A stretch of DNA of 64,000 bases from Symbiodinium kawagutii (Eukaryota; Sar; Dinophyceae; Suessiales; Symbiodiniaceae). The stretch spans positions 5,001-69,000 of the forward strand of contig VSDK01012564.1 of the NCBI GenBank assembly GCA_009767595.1, in the 5' to 3' direction. The notes under the pieces were generated by a model that ran no database searches, was not told where the DNA came from, and saw only the letters and a program-made list of their open reading frames with translations. Positions 1-11,620 of the stretch are shown piece after piece. The position numbers and the translations under genes are program-made. Each line of letters begins with the position of its first letter. Positions within the stretch are counted from its first letter, which is position 1.

Positions 1-660
1 ATATGTTTTGTTTTGGTACGTTTTTGTCTTGGTGCGTTTGGTCTTGGTACGTTTGGTCTTGGTACGTTTAGTATTGGTACGTTTGGGTATGGTACATTTC
101 GTCTTGGTACGTTTTGTTTTGGTGCGTTTGGTGTTGGTACGTTTTGCCTTGTTACGTTTTGCCTCGTTACGTTTTGGTTTGGTACGTTTTGTGTTGGTAC
201 GTTTGGTCTTGGTACGTTTTGGTCCGGTACCTTGGGTCTTGGTAAGTTTTGGCATGGTACGTTTGGTCTTGGTACCTTTGGTCTTGGTACGTTTTGTCTT
301 GGTACGTTTGGTCCTGGTGTGTTTTGTTTTGTTTTCTTTTGGTTTGGGACGTTTTGGTGGGGTGCCTTTGGTCTTGGTGCGTTTGGTTTTGGTACGTTTT
401 GGTCCGATACGTTTTGTCTTGGTACGTTGGGTCTTGGTTCGTTTTGGTACGTTTTGGTAGTTTATAGTCTTGGTGCGTTTGGTCTTGGTTTGGTCTTGGT
501 ACGTTTTGTCTTGGTGCGTTTGGTCTCGGTGCGTTTGGGCGTATGGTTTGGTGTCGCACGGTTTGGTGTGGTAGATTTTGTCTGGGTAGGTTTTGGTGTG
601 GTACGTTTGGTCTTGGTACGTTTGGGCGTATGTTTTGGTGCGGTGCTTTTTGGTGTAGTA
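1..660. repeat. degenerate ~15-bp minisatellite (TTTGGTCTTGGTACG)
   Basis: About forty imperfect copies of a 15-16 bp unit close to TTTGGTCTTGGTACG run from the window edge, so the array probably continues upstream. Open frames exist here on both strands, but they only translate the repeat (LVLVRF-like or TKTYQDQ-like) and I do not call them genes. Unit variants (GGTGCG, GGTCCG, GGTATG) are intermixed. Confidence 0.93.
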
Positions 661-1345
661 CTTTTGGTGTGATGTGTTGGTGTGGTGTGTTGGTGCCAGG
701 TGGTGTGGTGTGGTGTTCTGGTGTGGTGTGTTAGTGTGGTGTGTTGGTGCGGTGTGTTGGTGTGATGTGGTGCGGTGTGGTGTTGGTGTGGTGTTGGTGT
801 GGTGTGGTGTTGGTGTGTTGATGCGGTGTGTTGGTGTGGTGTGTTGGTGCGGTGTGTTGGTGCGGTGTGTTGGTGTGATGTGGTGTGGTGCTCTGCGGCG
901 TGGTGTGGTGTGGTGTGGTGTGGTGTGGTGTTGGTGTTGGTGTGGCGTGGTGTGTGGTGTGGTGTTGGTGTGGTGTGGTGTGCTGTGGTGTGGTGTGGGT
1001 GTTGCGGTGTGGGTGTGGGAGTGGGTATGGGTGTTGGTGTGGGTGTTGGTGTGGGTGTTGGTGTGGGTGTTGGTGTGGGTGTTGGTGTGGGTGTTGGTGT
1101 GTTGGTGTGTGTTGGTGACGTGTTGTGGTGTGGCGTGTTGGTGTGTTGGTGTGTGTTGGTGTGTTGGTGTGTTGGTGTGGTGTGATGTGATGTGATGTGA
1201 TGTGATGTGGTGTGGTGTGGTGTGGTGTGGTGTGGTGTGGTGTGGTGTTGTGGTGTGTTGGTGTGTTGGCGTGTTGGTGTGTTGGTGGGTGTTGGTGTGG
1301 TGATGTTGGTTGTGTTGGTGTGCTGGTGTTCGTGTGGGCAGGTAT
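661..1345. repeat. GT-rich minisatellite (GGTGTGTTGGTGT family)
   Basis: The 15-bp array passes into a related strand-asymmetric G/T array: GGTGTGGTGTTGG units, then a cleaner 12-bp run of GGTGTGGGTGTT at about 1012-1110, a short TGATG pentamer run at about 1183-1210, and more GTGTTGGTGT. The + strand has almost no A or C. Long frames here (Cys/Trp/Val-rich or His/Thr/Pro-rich) are repeat translations. Confidence 0.92.
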
Positions 1346-3824
1346 AATATATGTGTGCGTTTGTGTGGCAGGCAAACGATTTTTATTTTCGTTGGTCATA
1401 TTTATCATTTCCATCCTTATCGCCCCATCGCCCCGAATTTTTTTTCCATTGTTGCTTTCCATTATCTTTGTCTACAGGCAAATGTTCTCATGTGGGGTGA
1501 TCCGGTCCTGTAATTTAGGTTTATTTCATGTTTGTGAGTGTTTGGGTTCGGTTTGACATGATGAGTTTATGGTTTCCTCGGTAGATGAACAAGTTCGAAT
1601 TTAGTTTGGTGGCAGGTTGAATTTTGATTTAATATTCAAACTTAAATTTTGGCGTTGCAAAAATTATCTTGTTTCATTTGTTGAATTATGTTTGCAATGT
1701 GTTTTGATTGTATGTTTGCTGCAATTTGTGGTTCTTTGCTGTTGTTTTCATTTGCTTTGTGTTCTCACTCCCTCTGCACCAAACAACTTTTGGCAAAAAA
1801 ACAGGTGACCTTGTCAACGTCGAAAACAATTCCTTTCCTGTGGTTGTGGTGCAATCGAGTGTCCAGCCCATGTGCTCGGTTGGCGGGTGGGACCTTAAGT
1901 TCGGTAAGCTGTCAGGAAAAATATGCCTTAACATCATTCGGAAGATGCTAACTGCTGCTAGCCTTCTTACATGTGACCTTGCGCCTGCACGGAACGTTAC
2001 ACTTTTCATCCACAGACAAATGAAACTGAAACTGAGTTCCCTTTCGTGGGTGTCTTCGGATGGCCATTTCTTTCAGGATGGATCTTGAGTTTATCATTCC
2101 ACTCACTGCTCGGCTAATCAGCTAATCTAATAGCGCAGAATTCAAGAAAGGAAGATGTGGATACCACATAAGACCACATTCAAGAGCAAGAAATCTTGAG
2201 AGTTATATAAAATCAAATTGTACATTCTTTCTTTGCTAGAGTGCCCAGTGAACGCCAAAGTTGGTTTGACAAGCGTTTCAGAAATGCATTTACCGACTTT
2301 GCGCAATTTTTCCGCTTGCCCACTTCTTGCGTACTGGTGCCAGCTTTCTGGGATTTGCATATTTTACTCTGGTCTGACTTTGACTGGTGTCGTTTCGTCT
2401 CAATGTAGCGTTCCTAGCAAATAGATGATTCCACCGTTGCTGATTTCGTCGTTTCTTGTGCTTTGCTGGTTTGTTTGCACGGCCTCTCTCTGTCTATACA
2501 TGTTCGTTATATATAGATATTATATATGTATATATATATATATCTTTTTAAATGTATGTATATATGTTTTGTGATGAAGGGGACCCCAATGCGTTTGCTT
2601 GATTTCTTGATTGATGTGCCTTTGTTTTGTTCGAGACTTTGATGGCACCCCAGCACTATCATTTTGTAGGCCTTTTGTTCTTGTGTTAATTTTTGTAGGT
2701 CTTTATTTGTTCCCATGAGCACCATTTTGGTATGGGACAACCTGATTGCAGCTACAAAGTCCCTGCACAGGCTAGCAGCGCCAGCAGAAAAAATCAATCG
2801 TGAACCCCTTCGGATCACGCAGTTTCATGACCTTTGTGTGCATAGGTTTGGTTGCCAAACTTGCTGGATTGCAGACACAATCGTCAACTTTTCATTCTAC
2901 ATCAGATGTTTTGGAAGATAGTCATCGCGTTATTGAATTTTGCCAAGTGGATAATTGTTGTGGGACGAAAATGTTTGATTTCTTCTTCAAAAGGCCACTT
3001 CAAAGATCCAGACAAATATAAGTCGCGTCTGGGAACTTTGAGGTTTGCTCCAGTCAGCACTTCAATTTTTTCGGGCACTAACCTAGCCTTTCAACTTGCC
3101 ACTGAAATTATCTGGGTCAAAATATGACAGCTTAAATCTTCGCATGCTCCAGCATCAAAAAATCAAATGCTGCACTATTCATACTGTCACATTTGATGTT
3201 TGTGCGGCGGGGTCTTCGCAGTTTCAGAAATATGCAAGGTATGGTGCTGTCGCAAAACTGTCAATACAGGAATGTTGGTGGTTGTTCTTGGGGTGCTTAT
3301 ATTTGCTTGGTGATGAAGTGCTTATTTTTGCTCGATGATGAAGGTCAAAGTCAAAAAGAATTGCCTTTAGCTGTCAGGATTCTGTCACAGTAGAAACTCA
3401 TGAAGACCGACTAAGTGACTAGATATGATACGGGCATAACTTTTACAATCTGCTCTTTGAACAGCAGTTGTGATCCAAGAGAAAAACGTGCCATGTTGAA
3501 ATTGTTAACCATTGATTGTCGTTGCTTGAAGTTGTTGTTTGAGACGTACGGATTGACAACTTCGGTTTGGCTGCGTGAGAGTGCCCCGTGCGGTCTGCTG
3601 AGCTTGTCTGAAACAGCGCTTGAATGGTCAAATATTTGATTTTTACCCACTAGAAATCATGGCCGACCCGTGGCAGGATATGCCTGTGAAGTTCTTCTTG
3701 CCGTTGAGTTTTGAATTTGGCTCATGCAACACATGACGTCATTGACAGAGACCAACCACTGATGTACCTGTCATGTCAGATTTCATTTCCATCTCATGAT
3801 GGTGACTTGTAGACATGAGTGATA
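1346..3824. other. no gene recognised; short AT microsatellite
   Basis: Unique-looking sequence with an AT microsatellite at about 2510-2555. Open frames up to about 126 codons (for example 1708-2088 +) show no recognisable domain, signal peptide or repeat. No PPR, ankyrin or retroelement motif was found on either strand. Confidence 0.6.
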
Positions 3825-3986
3825 TGAGTCATAAATAGATAAATAAATAAATACATATATATATATATATACATATTTACATATATATATATACACATAT
3901 TTGTAAAAATACATCACCAGTAAATAGATGAATAGATAAATAGATAGATAAATAAATAGATAAATCAATACATCAATAAATAAACG

Positions 3987-4040
<54 letters not shown>

Positions 4041-4045
4041 CAGAC

Positions 4046-4080
<35 letters not shown>

Positions 4081-4170
4081 GACAAACAAATGAATAGATA
4101 AATATTATACAAATACATAAACGAATATATATATATATATATATATATGTACAAATGCACATGTGTATGT
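3825..4170. repeat. AT and GATA/TAGA microsatellites
   Basis: Short (AT)n runs flank a long tetranucleotide run of ATAG units at about 3980-4080, with another (AT)n block at 4125-4148. The minus-strand translation gives an IYLSIYLS repeat, an artefact. The array ends only about 60 bp before the ATG at 4231, so it sits in the promoter or 5' region of the next gene. Confidence 0.95.
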
Positions 4171-4230
4171 ATATGTATATGTATAAATGCATTGGCTTGC
4201 ACATGTAGATTGCAAAGTTTTGTTTTCAAG

Positions 4231-5136
4231 ATGGCTGACAGCGATGATGACATGCCTCCCTTGGAGTACGTTGGCAGCATGCCACCAGCTGCCAACTCAA
4301 CGCAAGATGACGATGATGACATGCCTCCTTTGGAATATGTTGGTGCAGATGCATCTTTGGGGATTAGCTTGAGGGAAGGTGACCGAGTGATATTGAAAGG
4401 CTTGTCCAAGACAGCTTTGAACGGCCAGACAGGAACACTTCAAAGTTTCCAAAAGGCATCTAAAGGCAGATTGCCAGTCAAGTTGGACAAGTCAGGGTCC
4501 ATGCTGGCTGTGAAGCCTGAAAATATTGAAAAAGATACAAACTCCCAAATTCCCAGAGTTTCCAATCTTGAGGCCACAGCTGCCAAAGCAACACAAGAAG
4601 AGAATAAGATATCCAGCAGTCCGCCAGATGATGAGGATGATGAGCTTCCGCCTTTGGAGTATATCGGTGCAGTCAGCACACCTGCCGTGAAGTCTGAGCA
4701 GAAGCCGAAGGTCACTGATGATGACGACATGCCAAACCTGGAATATTTTGGAACATCGCAAGCGTCGCAACCATGTCAGTCCAAGGTATCCAGGGAAGCG
4801 AAGGAAGCGAAGGTATCCAGTGGTCCATATGCAGAGGCACGTGCAACTGGAGGTGCATCCGCAAATGGACAGACTGCGGCGAATGGCACTTTCCGACAGG
4901 GTGATCAAGTCTTAATCAAGGGCACAGCCAAGCCAGAGTTGGATGGTCAGCAAGGGACTATCGAGAGTATCAGAAATGGCAGCTGTGATGTAAAGCTGCT
5001 GAGTGGAAAGTGTTTGCAGTTGGAGCAAGCGAATTTGCATAAGATTTGGCTACGGGGAAGTGGCGCTGGTGCGATGCCTCCTTTGCAAGTCGTCGGTCAG
5101 GCCACGCAGGCGCTACCGACACTTTGTAATGTATGA
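4231..5136 (+). CDS. acidic MPPLEYVG-motif protein with two SH3/KOW-like repeats
   Basis: A 301-residue intact open frame. I chose the ATG at 4231 (context TTTTCAAGATGG) over an in-frame ATG at 4147, because the extra 28 residues come from the microsatellite and are Cys/Ile-rich. Acidic clusters followed by a P-L-E-Y-G core occur at residues 3-15, 26-38, 133-146 and 163-174. A degenerate copy without the acidic run (MPPLQVVG) lies at 282-289, and residues 17-20 may be a trace of another. Two related beta-rich modules lie at about 47-100 (EGDRVILKG...LNGQTGTL...) and 221-272 (QGDQVLIKG...LDGQQGTI...), resembling the SH3/KOW-like repeats common in algal proteins. The linkers are Ala/Ser/Lys-rich and disordered-looking. 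There is no signal peptide or membrane segment, so a soluble cytosolic or nuclear adaptor is likely (inference). Codon use is ordinary. The sequence just before the ATG (pyrimidine-rich, ending CAAG) could be a cis- or spliced-leader acceptor. Existence as a gene is fairly sure; function is unknown. Confidence 0.8.
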   Translation: MADSDDDMPPLEYVGSMPPAANSTQDDDDDMPPLEYVGADASLGISLREGDRVILKGLSKTALNGQTGTLQSFQKASKGRLPVKLDKSGSMLAVKPENIEKDTNSQIPRVSNLEATAAKATQEENKISSSPPDDEDDELPPLEYIGAVSTPAVKSEQKPKVTDDDDMPNLEYFGTSQASQPCQSKVSREAKEAKVSSGPYAEARATGGASANGQTAANGTFRQGDQVLIKGTAKPELDGQQGTIESIRNGSCDVKLLSGKCLQLEQANLHKIWLRGSGAGAMPPLQVVGQATQALPTLCNV

Positions 5137-6090
5137 AGAATTGAAGACATTTTCAACTCCATGATGACATCATGATGACACATAAAGTCTTATGAATTCT
5201 TATGACATATGCCATGCATGAACTGGCTGCTTGGCATGGATTTTGAAAAATCTAAATTGATTTGAGACGTGTTAGGCCAATGGATGTGCTCCTGCGTGCC
5301 TACCCCAGTACTTTCCGTTTTTGTGAAGTCGAAGATTCTTAGCTCGGTAAGGTCCCCTCTTGCCGTGCCGAACGGTCAAACCAATGATGTTTGGACCTTG
5401 ACTGCGTGAAGTTCTGACTTTGTGGCAGCAGTTGTTTGGCGCCGTGTGGCGCATGTTCAGAAATGAAACCTGATTAAGGTTGTGAAACATTCACCCGCTG
5501 AAAGGCACAGCACTTTTTCACTTTTTGACTTTGTGGATTTCACCAAGATTTGCATGATTTTTGCATGATTTTTGCATGATTTACTTGACTTGTCTCCAGG
5601 CTTCCTGCAACAAGACATGACGGGGGTTCAGGCCTTGCCATAAATGTCTTGCAACCCGTCTTGGTTCAAAGACATGGCAGCCTTACAACTGTTGCCTGTC
5701 AGGCAATCTCCAGGAAGTTCAGGACCGATCAAATTCATTCTTGAATCTGAGTGGTCAGCAAGAAGAGGCTTTGGTCGTTGAAGTTTGTTTCCAATTTTAT
5801 GGCTTGCAAATGCTGTTGCTTGCATCTTTTTAGAATTTCTGTCAGGGTGTTTGAAGTCTCGCAATGCTTGACCTGGAGATTTTGTATGAAAGAAAGCATA
5901 GCTCTTGCTGCTTGCTTCCAGTTTTTCTTGACAGCATAGCGTTAGTTGGCATTGCTCCTCGATTGTTTTTGACTTCTGCCAGCGAACAAATCTGAAAGGA
6001 TGCCCTGCAGAAGATGAGGCAAGGCCCGGCAAGGTCTAGTTCTTCCCAAAATGATATCAGCTCATGGGGTTTGGAGAAAGTGCTTTCTGC
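5137..6090. other. no gene recognised; triple 13-bp repeat
   Basis: Downstream of the acidic-protein gene. It contains three tandem copies of GCATGATTTTT-like units at about 5551-5582. Open frames on both strands are short and show no family resemblance. No AATAAA-type signal is evident near the stop at 5136; dinoflagellates are known often to lack it. Confidence 0.5.
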
Positions 6091-6320
6091 TTTCCAAGTC
6101 TCTTTTCTTTGTTTTTTATGTTTTTTCTTTTTCCTTTTTTATTCTTCTATTCCTTCTTCTGTTTCTCCATTTGTTTCTCGCTTCTGTTACTTCTTCGTGT
6201 TTTTTTCTTCTGCTTCTCCTTCTCTTTCTTTCTTCTCTTTACTTCTTCGGTTTTTTTCTTCTTCTGTTCCTTATTCTGTTTCTTATGTTTCTTCTGTTTC
6301 TTCTTCTTTCTCAATTGACT
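6091..6320. repeat. pyrimidine-rich (TTCTTCTGT/TTTCTC) tract
   Basis: About 230 bp that is almost entirely T and C on the + strand, built from TTCTTC and TTTCT words with occasional G. Its Phe/Ser/Leu-rich (plus) and Lys/Glu-rich (minus) translations are compositional artefacts. Confidence 0.85.
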
Positions 6321-7615
6321 TCCATTTGTCTCCCACTGACTGATGCATCTTGGGTTCATCTAGGGCCATCTTGTGTTCCCTTGTCCGCATTTAGTCTCAG
6401 TCTCATTGTCAGATGCTTGAACCAGTTCTCAAAATACAATTTTTGACACAAGTAATAAAATCAAAATCTGTTTTATTGGCAGTCGTGCTGCAAAGCTGGT
6501 GTCGCTCGCTGGGTTGTATCTTTGCACTAGCAAAGAAGAGGGTCGCGGCAACATCCTCTAAGCCCAATCTTGGACTCAGGAAACAACATTGGAACACAAA
6601 TAGATTTCTCTTTCAGTCTAAACTCATTTCTTTCAGAGTTGTACAGTCCACAGCCATGACAGTGTCAGGTCTGCCCTACACTCGACATCTTTGCCCGAAG
6701 TCGATGCGGCACTCAAAGTAGAGAAAACGCCAGGCATTTCTACAGGTCAAATCGTTTGTCATCGCTAGTGTCCCAGTGCTTCTCAACTTGATCCAAAACG
6801 CCCTTTGAATATCTTTGAATTCTGGAGACAATCTTTGCCTTGTTGTGACAGTGACCCTTTTACGGGAAGAGAACAGATGCTTCGACGCAGACATCAAACA
6901 TGCTGTAGCTGAAGGTGCAGCTAATGCAACTTGTGATGCACGCTCGGTAGGTGTGGCTTGGGGTGAGTGGGAGACGGAGAAGGTTCAGCTTGTGAAGCAG
7001 CTGAGGGCCAGAAGGACACTGTCATCACTGTCGTCCTTTGTTTTCCAACTAGAAACTGAAGATTTTGACACAGGAGTCAGATTGTGGAGACTGTTAACGG
7101 TGATGGTTCTCGGCAAGCTCCAGAGGTCAGTTGAGCTTTGGGGTGAGGATTTGGAGACGCAAGCAGCAAACAGTGGTTTACAGAGGAACCGCAACATCCA
7201 AAGTATCAACTCTAAACTAAACGTTTTATGAGGCAATGGCATCACAACGCAGCCCAAATTTTTGTTGATCATATTTCTCAAAGATGGTCATGCAAGAATT
7301 TGTACAAATAGTTCGGCAGTCTTGGAGGCCTGCAGGCAGGTGTACAAGTCCACCATTGAGAAATGGTGCCAGGACTGGGGAGAACAGAGATCTGAAACCC
7401 ACTGATTGGAAGTGTGGTTACGGGGGACTTAGGAGGACGGCTTTGGATGACTTGGCTTGCGATCTCGGGGTGACATTTACCACTGTCCGGTCCACCAGAG
7501 CGAATAGTTACAGACAAACAGAAAGAACAACCGGTTGAAAACAGAGCTCCTTGTAGGCAATCCATTGATCTTCTCATTCTGCACGCACTGAGTTCCTCTC
7601 TTTTTCACATTATGT
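6321..7615. other. no gene assigned; anonymous 138-codon frame
   Basis: Contains a plus-strand open frame 6815-7231 (138 codons). Its composition is protein-like, but I recognise no domain, and it could be a chance frame across exon and intron sequence. Nothing else was identified. Confidence 0.4.
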
Positions 7616-7620
7616 GAAGC

Positions 7621-7717
7621 GATGTCACGATGTCAAGGGATGTCAAGGGATGTCAAGGGATGTCAAGGGATGTCAAGGGATGTCAAGCGATGTCAAGCGA
7701 TGTCAAGCGATGTCAAG
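7621..7717. repeat. decameric tandem repeat GGATGTCAAG
   Basis: About ten tandem copies of a 10-bp unit, GGATGTCAAG grading into CGATGTCAAG. Each copy ends in CAAG|G, which matches the 3' splice-site context used elsewhere in this window. The array abuts the first SAM-like exon directly, so it may form part of that exon's upstream intron. Confidence 0.95.
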
Positions 7718-8054
7718 GGTGTCCATCTCTTTGAGGACCTCCAACTCCCACAGGAACTTCTCACAAGGCTGAACGATGAGGACGTCACAGATCCGGAGGC
7801 GCTCGCTGAGACGAGAACATGACAGAGATTTTCAAAGCAAGTTCTGCTGTGTGAATTTTCAATTGGGAAATGAAAACATCAAACAGTTAAACTCAGTTAA
7901 ACTCAAAAACGCTATTTTTCTACATTGACAAGCATTGAATTCCGCAAACGGCTTAGCCAGAGATTTGGTGCAGGAGTTGACTGGAGTTGGCGAGAAAGAG
8001 CTGGCTGCCCTAACAAGTGGACTGAAGATTGGGCCAAAAGGTCGCTTCATGAAG
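7718..8054 (+). CDS. SAM-like domain fragment, two exons
   Basis: Predicted exons are about 7718-7798 and 7974-8054, joined in phase 0 across a 175-nt GC-AG intron (CCGGAG|GC ... GTGCAG|GAG). The first encodes a stretch containing LPQELLTRLNDEDVTDPE. The second encodes ELTGVGEKELAAL followed by GLKIGPKGRFMKAV. Together they give the helix pattern and the conserved Gly-Leu-Lys-x-Gly-x-x-x-Arg-hydrophobic end of sterile-alpha-motif (SAM) domains, protein-protein interaction modules. A further GC donor may follow ATGAAG at 8054. Upstream and downstream exons were not found, so the full protein is unknown. The open frames in the intron stop quickly, supporting splicing. The SAM assignment is by eye, and the exon start at 7718 is a guess. 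Confidence 0.5.
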
Positions 8055-9777
8055 GCAGTGAAGAGGACCGTGGCAAGGGTGGCAACAAGATGTGAACAGT
8101 TCAAGCTTATTTGCGTAAGAAAGTATATTGATTTATTCCTTATATTATATTGATTTATTTCATTTTATTTTTGCATATTTTTTTGTGTATTGCTTGGCCT
8201 GGGGCCCGGGGTCTGCGATGACGCTCTGCTGCACCCATTCGCCAAGATTTTCTGCTTTTTGCTGGTGGTCTCTAGATGTGTCCGGTCCTCTCTTCACTCC
8301 TTTGTGCCTCGCTTAGCAGGAATGGACCAGTCAGAAGGTCAGATAAAAAGATTAAAAAAAAGTCAGATAAATAAACAAATACAAAATCTCCATGCCAGAA
8401 GATCATGAGGAAGAACAGATTCCAGACGAATATGTGCCAGAGATGTCCAAATGTTCGTCAGGCAACACTTCAGAGTATATGGCAAAGAAAAAATAAAATA
8501 GATGTGTCAGACCGCATGTCAGATTTTTGTCGGAAAATTTGTCCAGGAATACATGTGACAAATTAATGTCGCAAAATTCCGGGAATATGTCAGTGTCAGC
8601 AAGTGAAACGTTCAACACTCGCAGAGAAAATGTGCATCTACACACACACATATATATATATATCAATACATCTGTATATAAATAAATAAAAATATATATA
8701 TATATAGGTCAGACCTCATGTCATGATGGGGATGACGCGAAGCTATGTAGTTTCCCTTTGTACACACATATGTGTGAAATGTTGAGACAAAAGACTTGAG
8801 CGAATGTAATTTGGTCACCATGTGCTTCTTTTCGATTCGCGAGTGAGATAGTCTGCACAGAGGCGTGAAGAAGGAGGATAGGGGGGTTTGGGTCTGCCTC
8901 AAGGTAGGAGTAGATTTTGCAGGTCTGGTTCCTGGTGTCTTCAGCCATCTTCGGACCGCAAAACCAATGCTGGGCCTCACTCAGAGCATTCTGGAAACTA
9001 AGCGATCTTTGGCCCATTTGGGGCGCGTTATGGGCCCTAAGTGGTTTGCTTGCACCTATGTGAACCACAGAGCAGCTGAGCGTGAATTGAGGGCAATAGT
9101 GGGACCTGATCGGCTCTTTTGCCAAGTTCACCAGCCCTCATTTTCAGCCACTTCCAAAGTTCTTCCCGCTTTGGGACCTTTTTTGGACCGGTCATTTCGG
9201 CTGCTTCGCAGAGATATCCATATTTCAAAAATATGCCAAAACCATGTTAAACCTACATATTTTGATGGCGTCCTCTACCATTGTATGTTGGGCTCAGATT
9301 CGCCGTGTCAAAATCGCGTTCTCAGAGACATTTTCAAACCTCCAGAGATGATTTTCAGACTAAAGCTGTGAGCTCTCCGCATGCGAAGTGAATGCAGACA
9401 TTAGGATATCACCAAGGACGCCCGGCATCGTACATGCCATTTGTTGTTTATAGCCACCGGCCAAGCTTGAGACTGGCACATTGAAATCACTTGGCTGCTT
9501 TATTGGGCATTGATTTTTGCAGCATATTCCAGAAAGTATTTTCAGAAACAGGAAGATAGAGTTTGGGCAACCCTTTTTCCCTAACAGCTATATTACTGCT
9601 GTAGCTAAGAGGTCTCAGCACATTTACTTGCTGCAAAAAAGTTCTTTACATTGCAAAGTTGAACAATTTAGACAAATGACCTTTTGATTTGCAAAGGCTT
9701 CGCAGGGTCAAAAGAGTACTGAGACTGCAAGGGCAAACAGTACACCGCAAGCCAGTGACCTGAGCTGACACTCTCAC
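8055..9777. other. no gene assigned; AT microsatellite; anonymous 168-codon frame
   Basis: Contains an (AT)n block at about 8647-8706 and a plus-strand frame 8865-9371 (168 codons) with no recognisable domain. The rest looks like unique noncoding sequence. Confidence 0.4.
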
Positions 9778-10015
9778 TCTCGCACTCTCTCTCTCTCTCT
9801 CTCTCTCTTGCGCTCATGCTCAATTTCACGCTCACTCCCTTGCTCTCCCTCTCTCTCTCTCTCTCCATCTTCTACTCTATACGAAATACTATACTATTAC
9901 TATCTATTATTATTCTTCTCTATACTACCTATTATTCTTCTCTATACTATCTATTGTTCTTTTCTATACTATCTATTATTATTCTTCTCTCTCTCTTTCA
10001 CTCTCTTTCACTTCC
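9778..10015. repeat. CT dinucleotide tracts and a CTATACTAT-type minisatellite
   Basis: Perfect (CT)n runs at about 9785-9808 and 9845-9864 flank a degenerate repeat of TTCTCTATACTA/TTATTATTC words (about 9880-9990), followed by further CTCTCT. All are plus-strand pyrimidine-rich. Confidence 0.9.
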
Positions 10016-11017
10016 TTTTTGCGTACTGAAAGCGTTGGACATCCGAGAGAGAGACAGAGGAGGAGAGAGGAGGAACCATGCGGCAGGCAAACATTTGTCT
10101 GAAAAAGCTTCACCAGCTTTTGTCAAGAGATGGATGCCAGGATGAAAGCGCTTGAAGCTGCAGAACTCGGCTCTGCTGCATCGTTGTCTTGAGCTGGCGG
10201 AAGATTCTTTTCGCAGCATCTTTTAACGTACCAATTTCCAGGTTGTAGAGACTTTTGCAGAGCAAAATACAGCAGACCGAGCACATCCGAGCACTGGCTG
10301 TAGAGAGCGCGTGGCAGCTGCTCCATCTTATTTTCCAGATGCTTGGGCAACGCTGGGTTTTGAGATTGTCAAGCTAATTTTTGTTGTTTTCTTTCAGCAT
10401 TTGTTAGGACAGCTTAGTTTCCATGTTTCCTTCGCGTTTGTTCAAATGTAAATTCTTCAGCCTTCCTCACTTGACTTTCGAACACTAATCGCCAACTGTT
10501 CATTTTCTTTCTCAGTGGCTCAAAATTTACTTGAGTTGGTCGTGCTTGAACCCAAAATTCCTGCACATATTTGCCTGCAAAAAATGCACTCTTGTGGCTC
10601 AGCCAAAGTCCTGTAACAATGGGTTCGCAAGGACTTGAACTTGTGGTTCAGTTGAAAACGAAGCGAATTCAGTATGTTTCCGTTGTTTTCATCTCCATGC
10701 AGACTTGGCTGCGTGGGGTGGTTTTGGTGGAATGTCGGCAGAGCATCTTCTGTGCCAACCATGGCGCAGATAAAACAGGTGGCCTCCAAGTTGGGATGGA
10801 ATGGGTTCGGAGGATGAAAGTTGTTACTCTTTTTGGTTGCTAGATGACGTGCCACGCTTTAATATCCACCATAGTTGTTTCTTTTTGTGTTGGATCAGGG
10901 TAAGCAGGGTAAGCTTTGCATTGACCGCGAACTCCAAACTCATTCATCAGTTTTGAGAAAAATCTCATTCCATGCCATACAGCAGCTACAAGGCCCCTGC
11001 TTATGAACGTGTTCTCG
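10016..11017. other. no gene assigned; possible minus-strand exon
   Basis: Around 10123-10320 two minus-strand frames stay open with protein-like composition (one includes GTLKDAAKRIFRQLKT), which could mark an exon. I could not tie either to a family. Nothing else is supported. Confidence 0.35.
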
Positions 11018-11620
11018 TTTTTTCCCCAACAGCAATACTTTGCTATGGGGCCTGTAGCCCAGATTTTCTCTGGCGCGAACTGGTGCAGCTTCAACACGAG
11101 GTTCTGGACAAGGTTCCAGAGGGTTCCGGTGCAGATACCTGGTGAGGTTCCGGAAGGTTCTGGCGAAGGGTTCCGGTGCAGATGCACACTGAGGTTCCGG
11201 AGGGTTCCGGTGCAGATATGTGGTGAAGTTCCGGAGGGTTCCGGTGCAGAGACTTTGTGATTTTTGGAGGATTCTAGTGCAGATGCTTTGTGAAATTCCA
11301 ATGGGTTCTGATTTGTCCCCAACAGCAAAACATTGTTTGGTATGGAGTCTTCAGCCCAGATTGATTGGCTCTGGTGCGATCCAGTGCAGCTTCCAGACTG
11401 GGTTCCGGCACGTTCCCAGCGGCCACCTCCGGTTCCGGGGTTCCAGGCAGATCCACGTCAGGTTCCAGAAGCTTCTGCTTCAGCATCCACGTTGGGATCA
11501 GCCGGGTTTAGGTGCAGCATCCAGGTCGGGTTCCGCCGTGTTTCGGCGCAGCATCCACGTAGTGTTCGGATGCAGCATCCACGTCCGCTTCCGGAAGGTT
11601 CCGGTGCAGCATCTAGATTG
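11018..11620. repeat. dispersed GGTTCCGG-type repeat, two adjacent copies
   Basis: Two related blocks begin with TTCCCCAACAGCAA (about 11020 and 11315). Each continues through a GTCTTCAGCCCAGATT-like segment and then several 25-35 bp units built around GGTTCCGGAGGGTTCCGGTG. Relatives occur at about 25640-25870, 27340-27480, 38935-39085 and 52440-52620, so this is a dispersed family and not a local satellite. Open frames across it (Arg/Pro/Gly-rich) are not treated as genes. Confidence 0.8.

Noticed and set aside
8-1462. Long frames on both strands (up to 243 codons) in the first 1.4 kb
   Set aside because: They translate the 15-bp and GT-rich arrays; composition is limited to two to five residues and all frames are similarly open.
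4147-4230. Upstream in-frame ATG for the acidic protein
   Set aside because: Adds 28 microsatellite-derived Cys/Ile residues; the ATG at 4231 has better context and starts directly before the first acidic motif.
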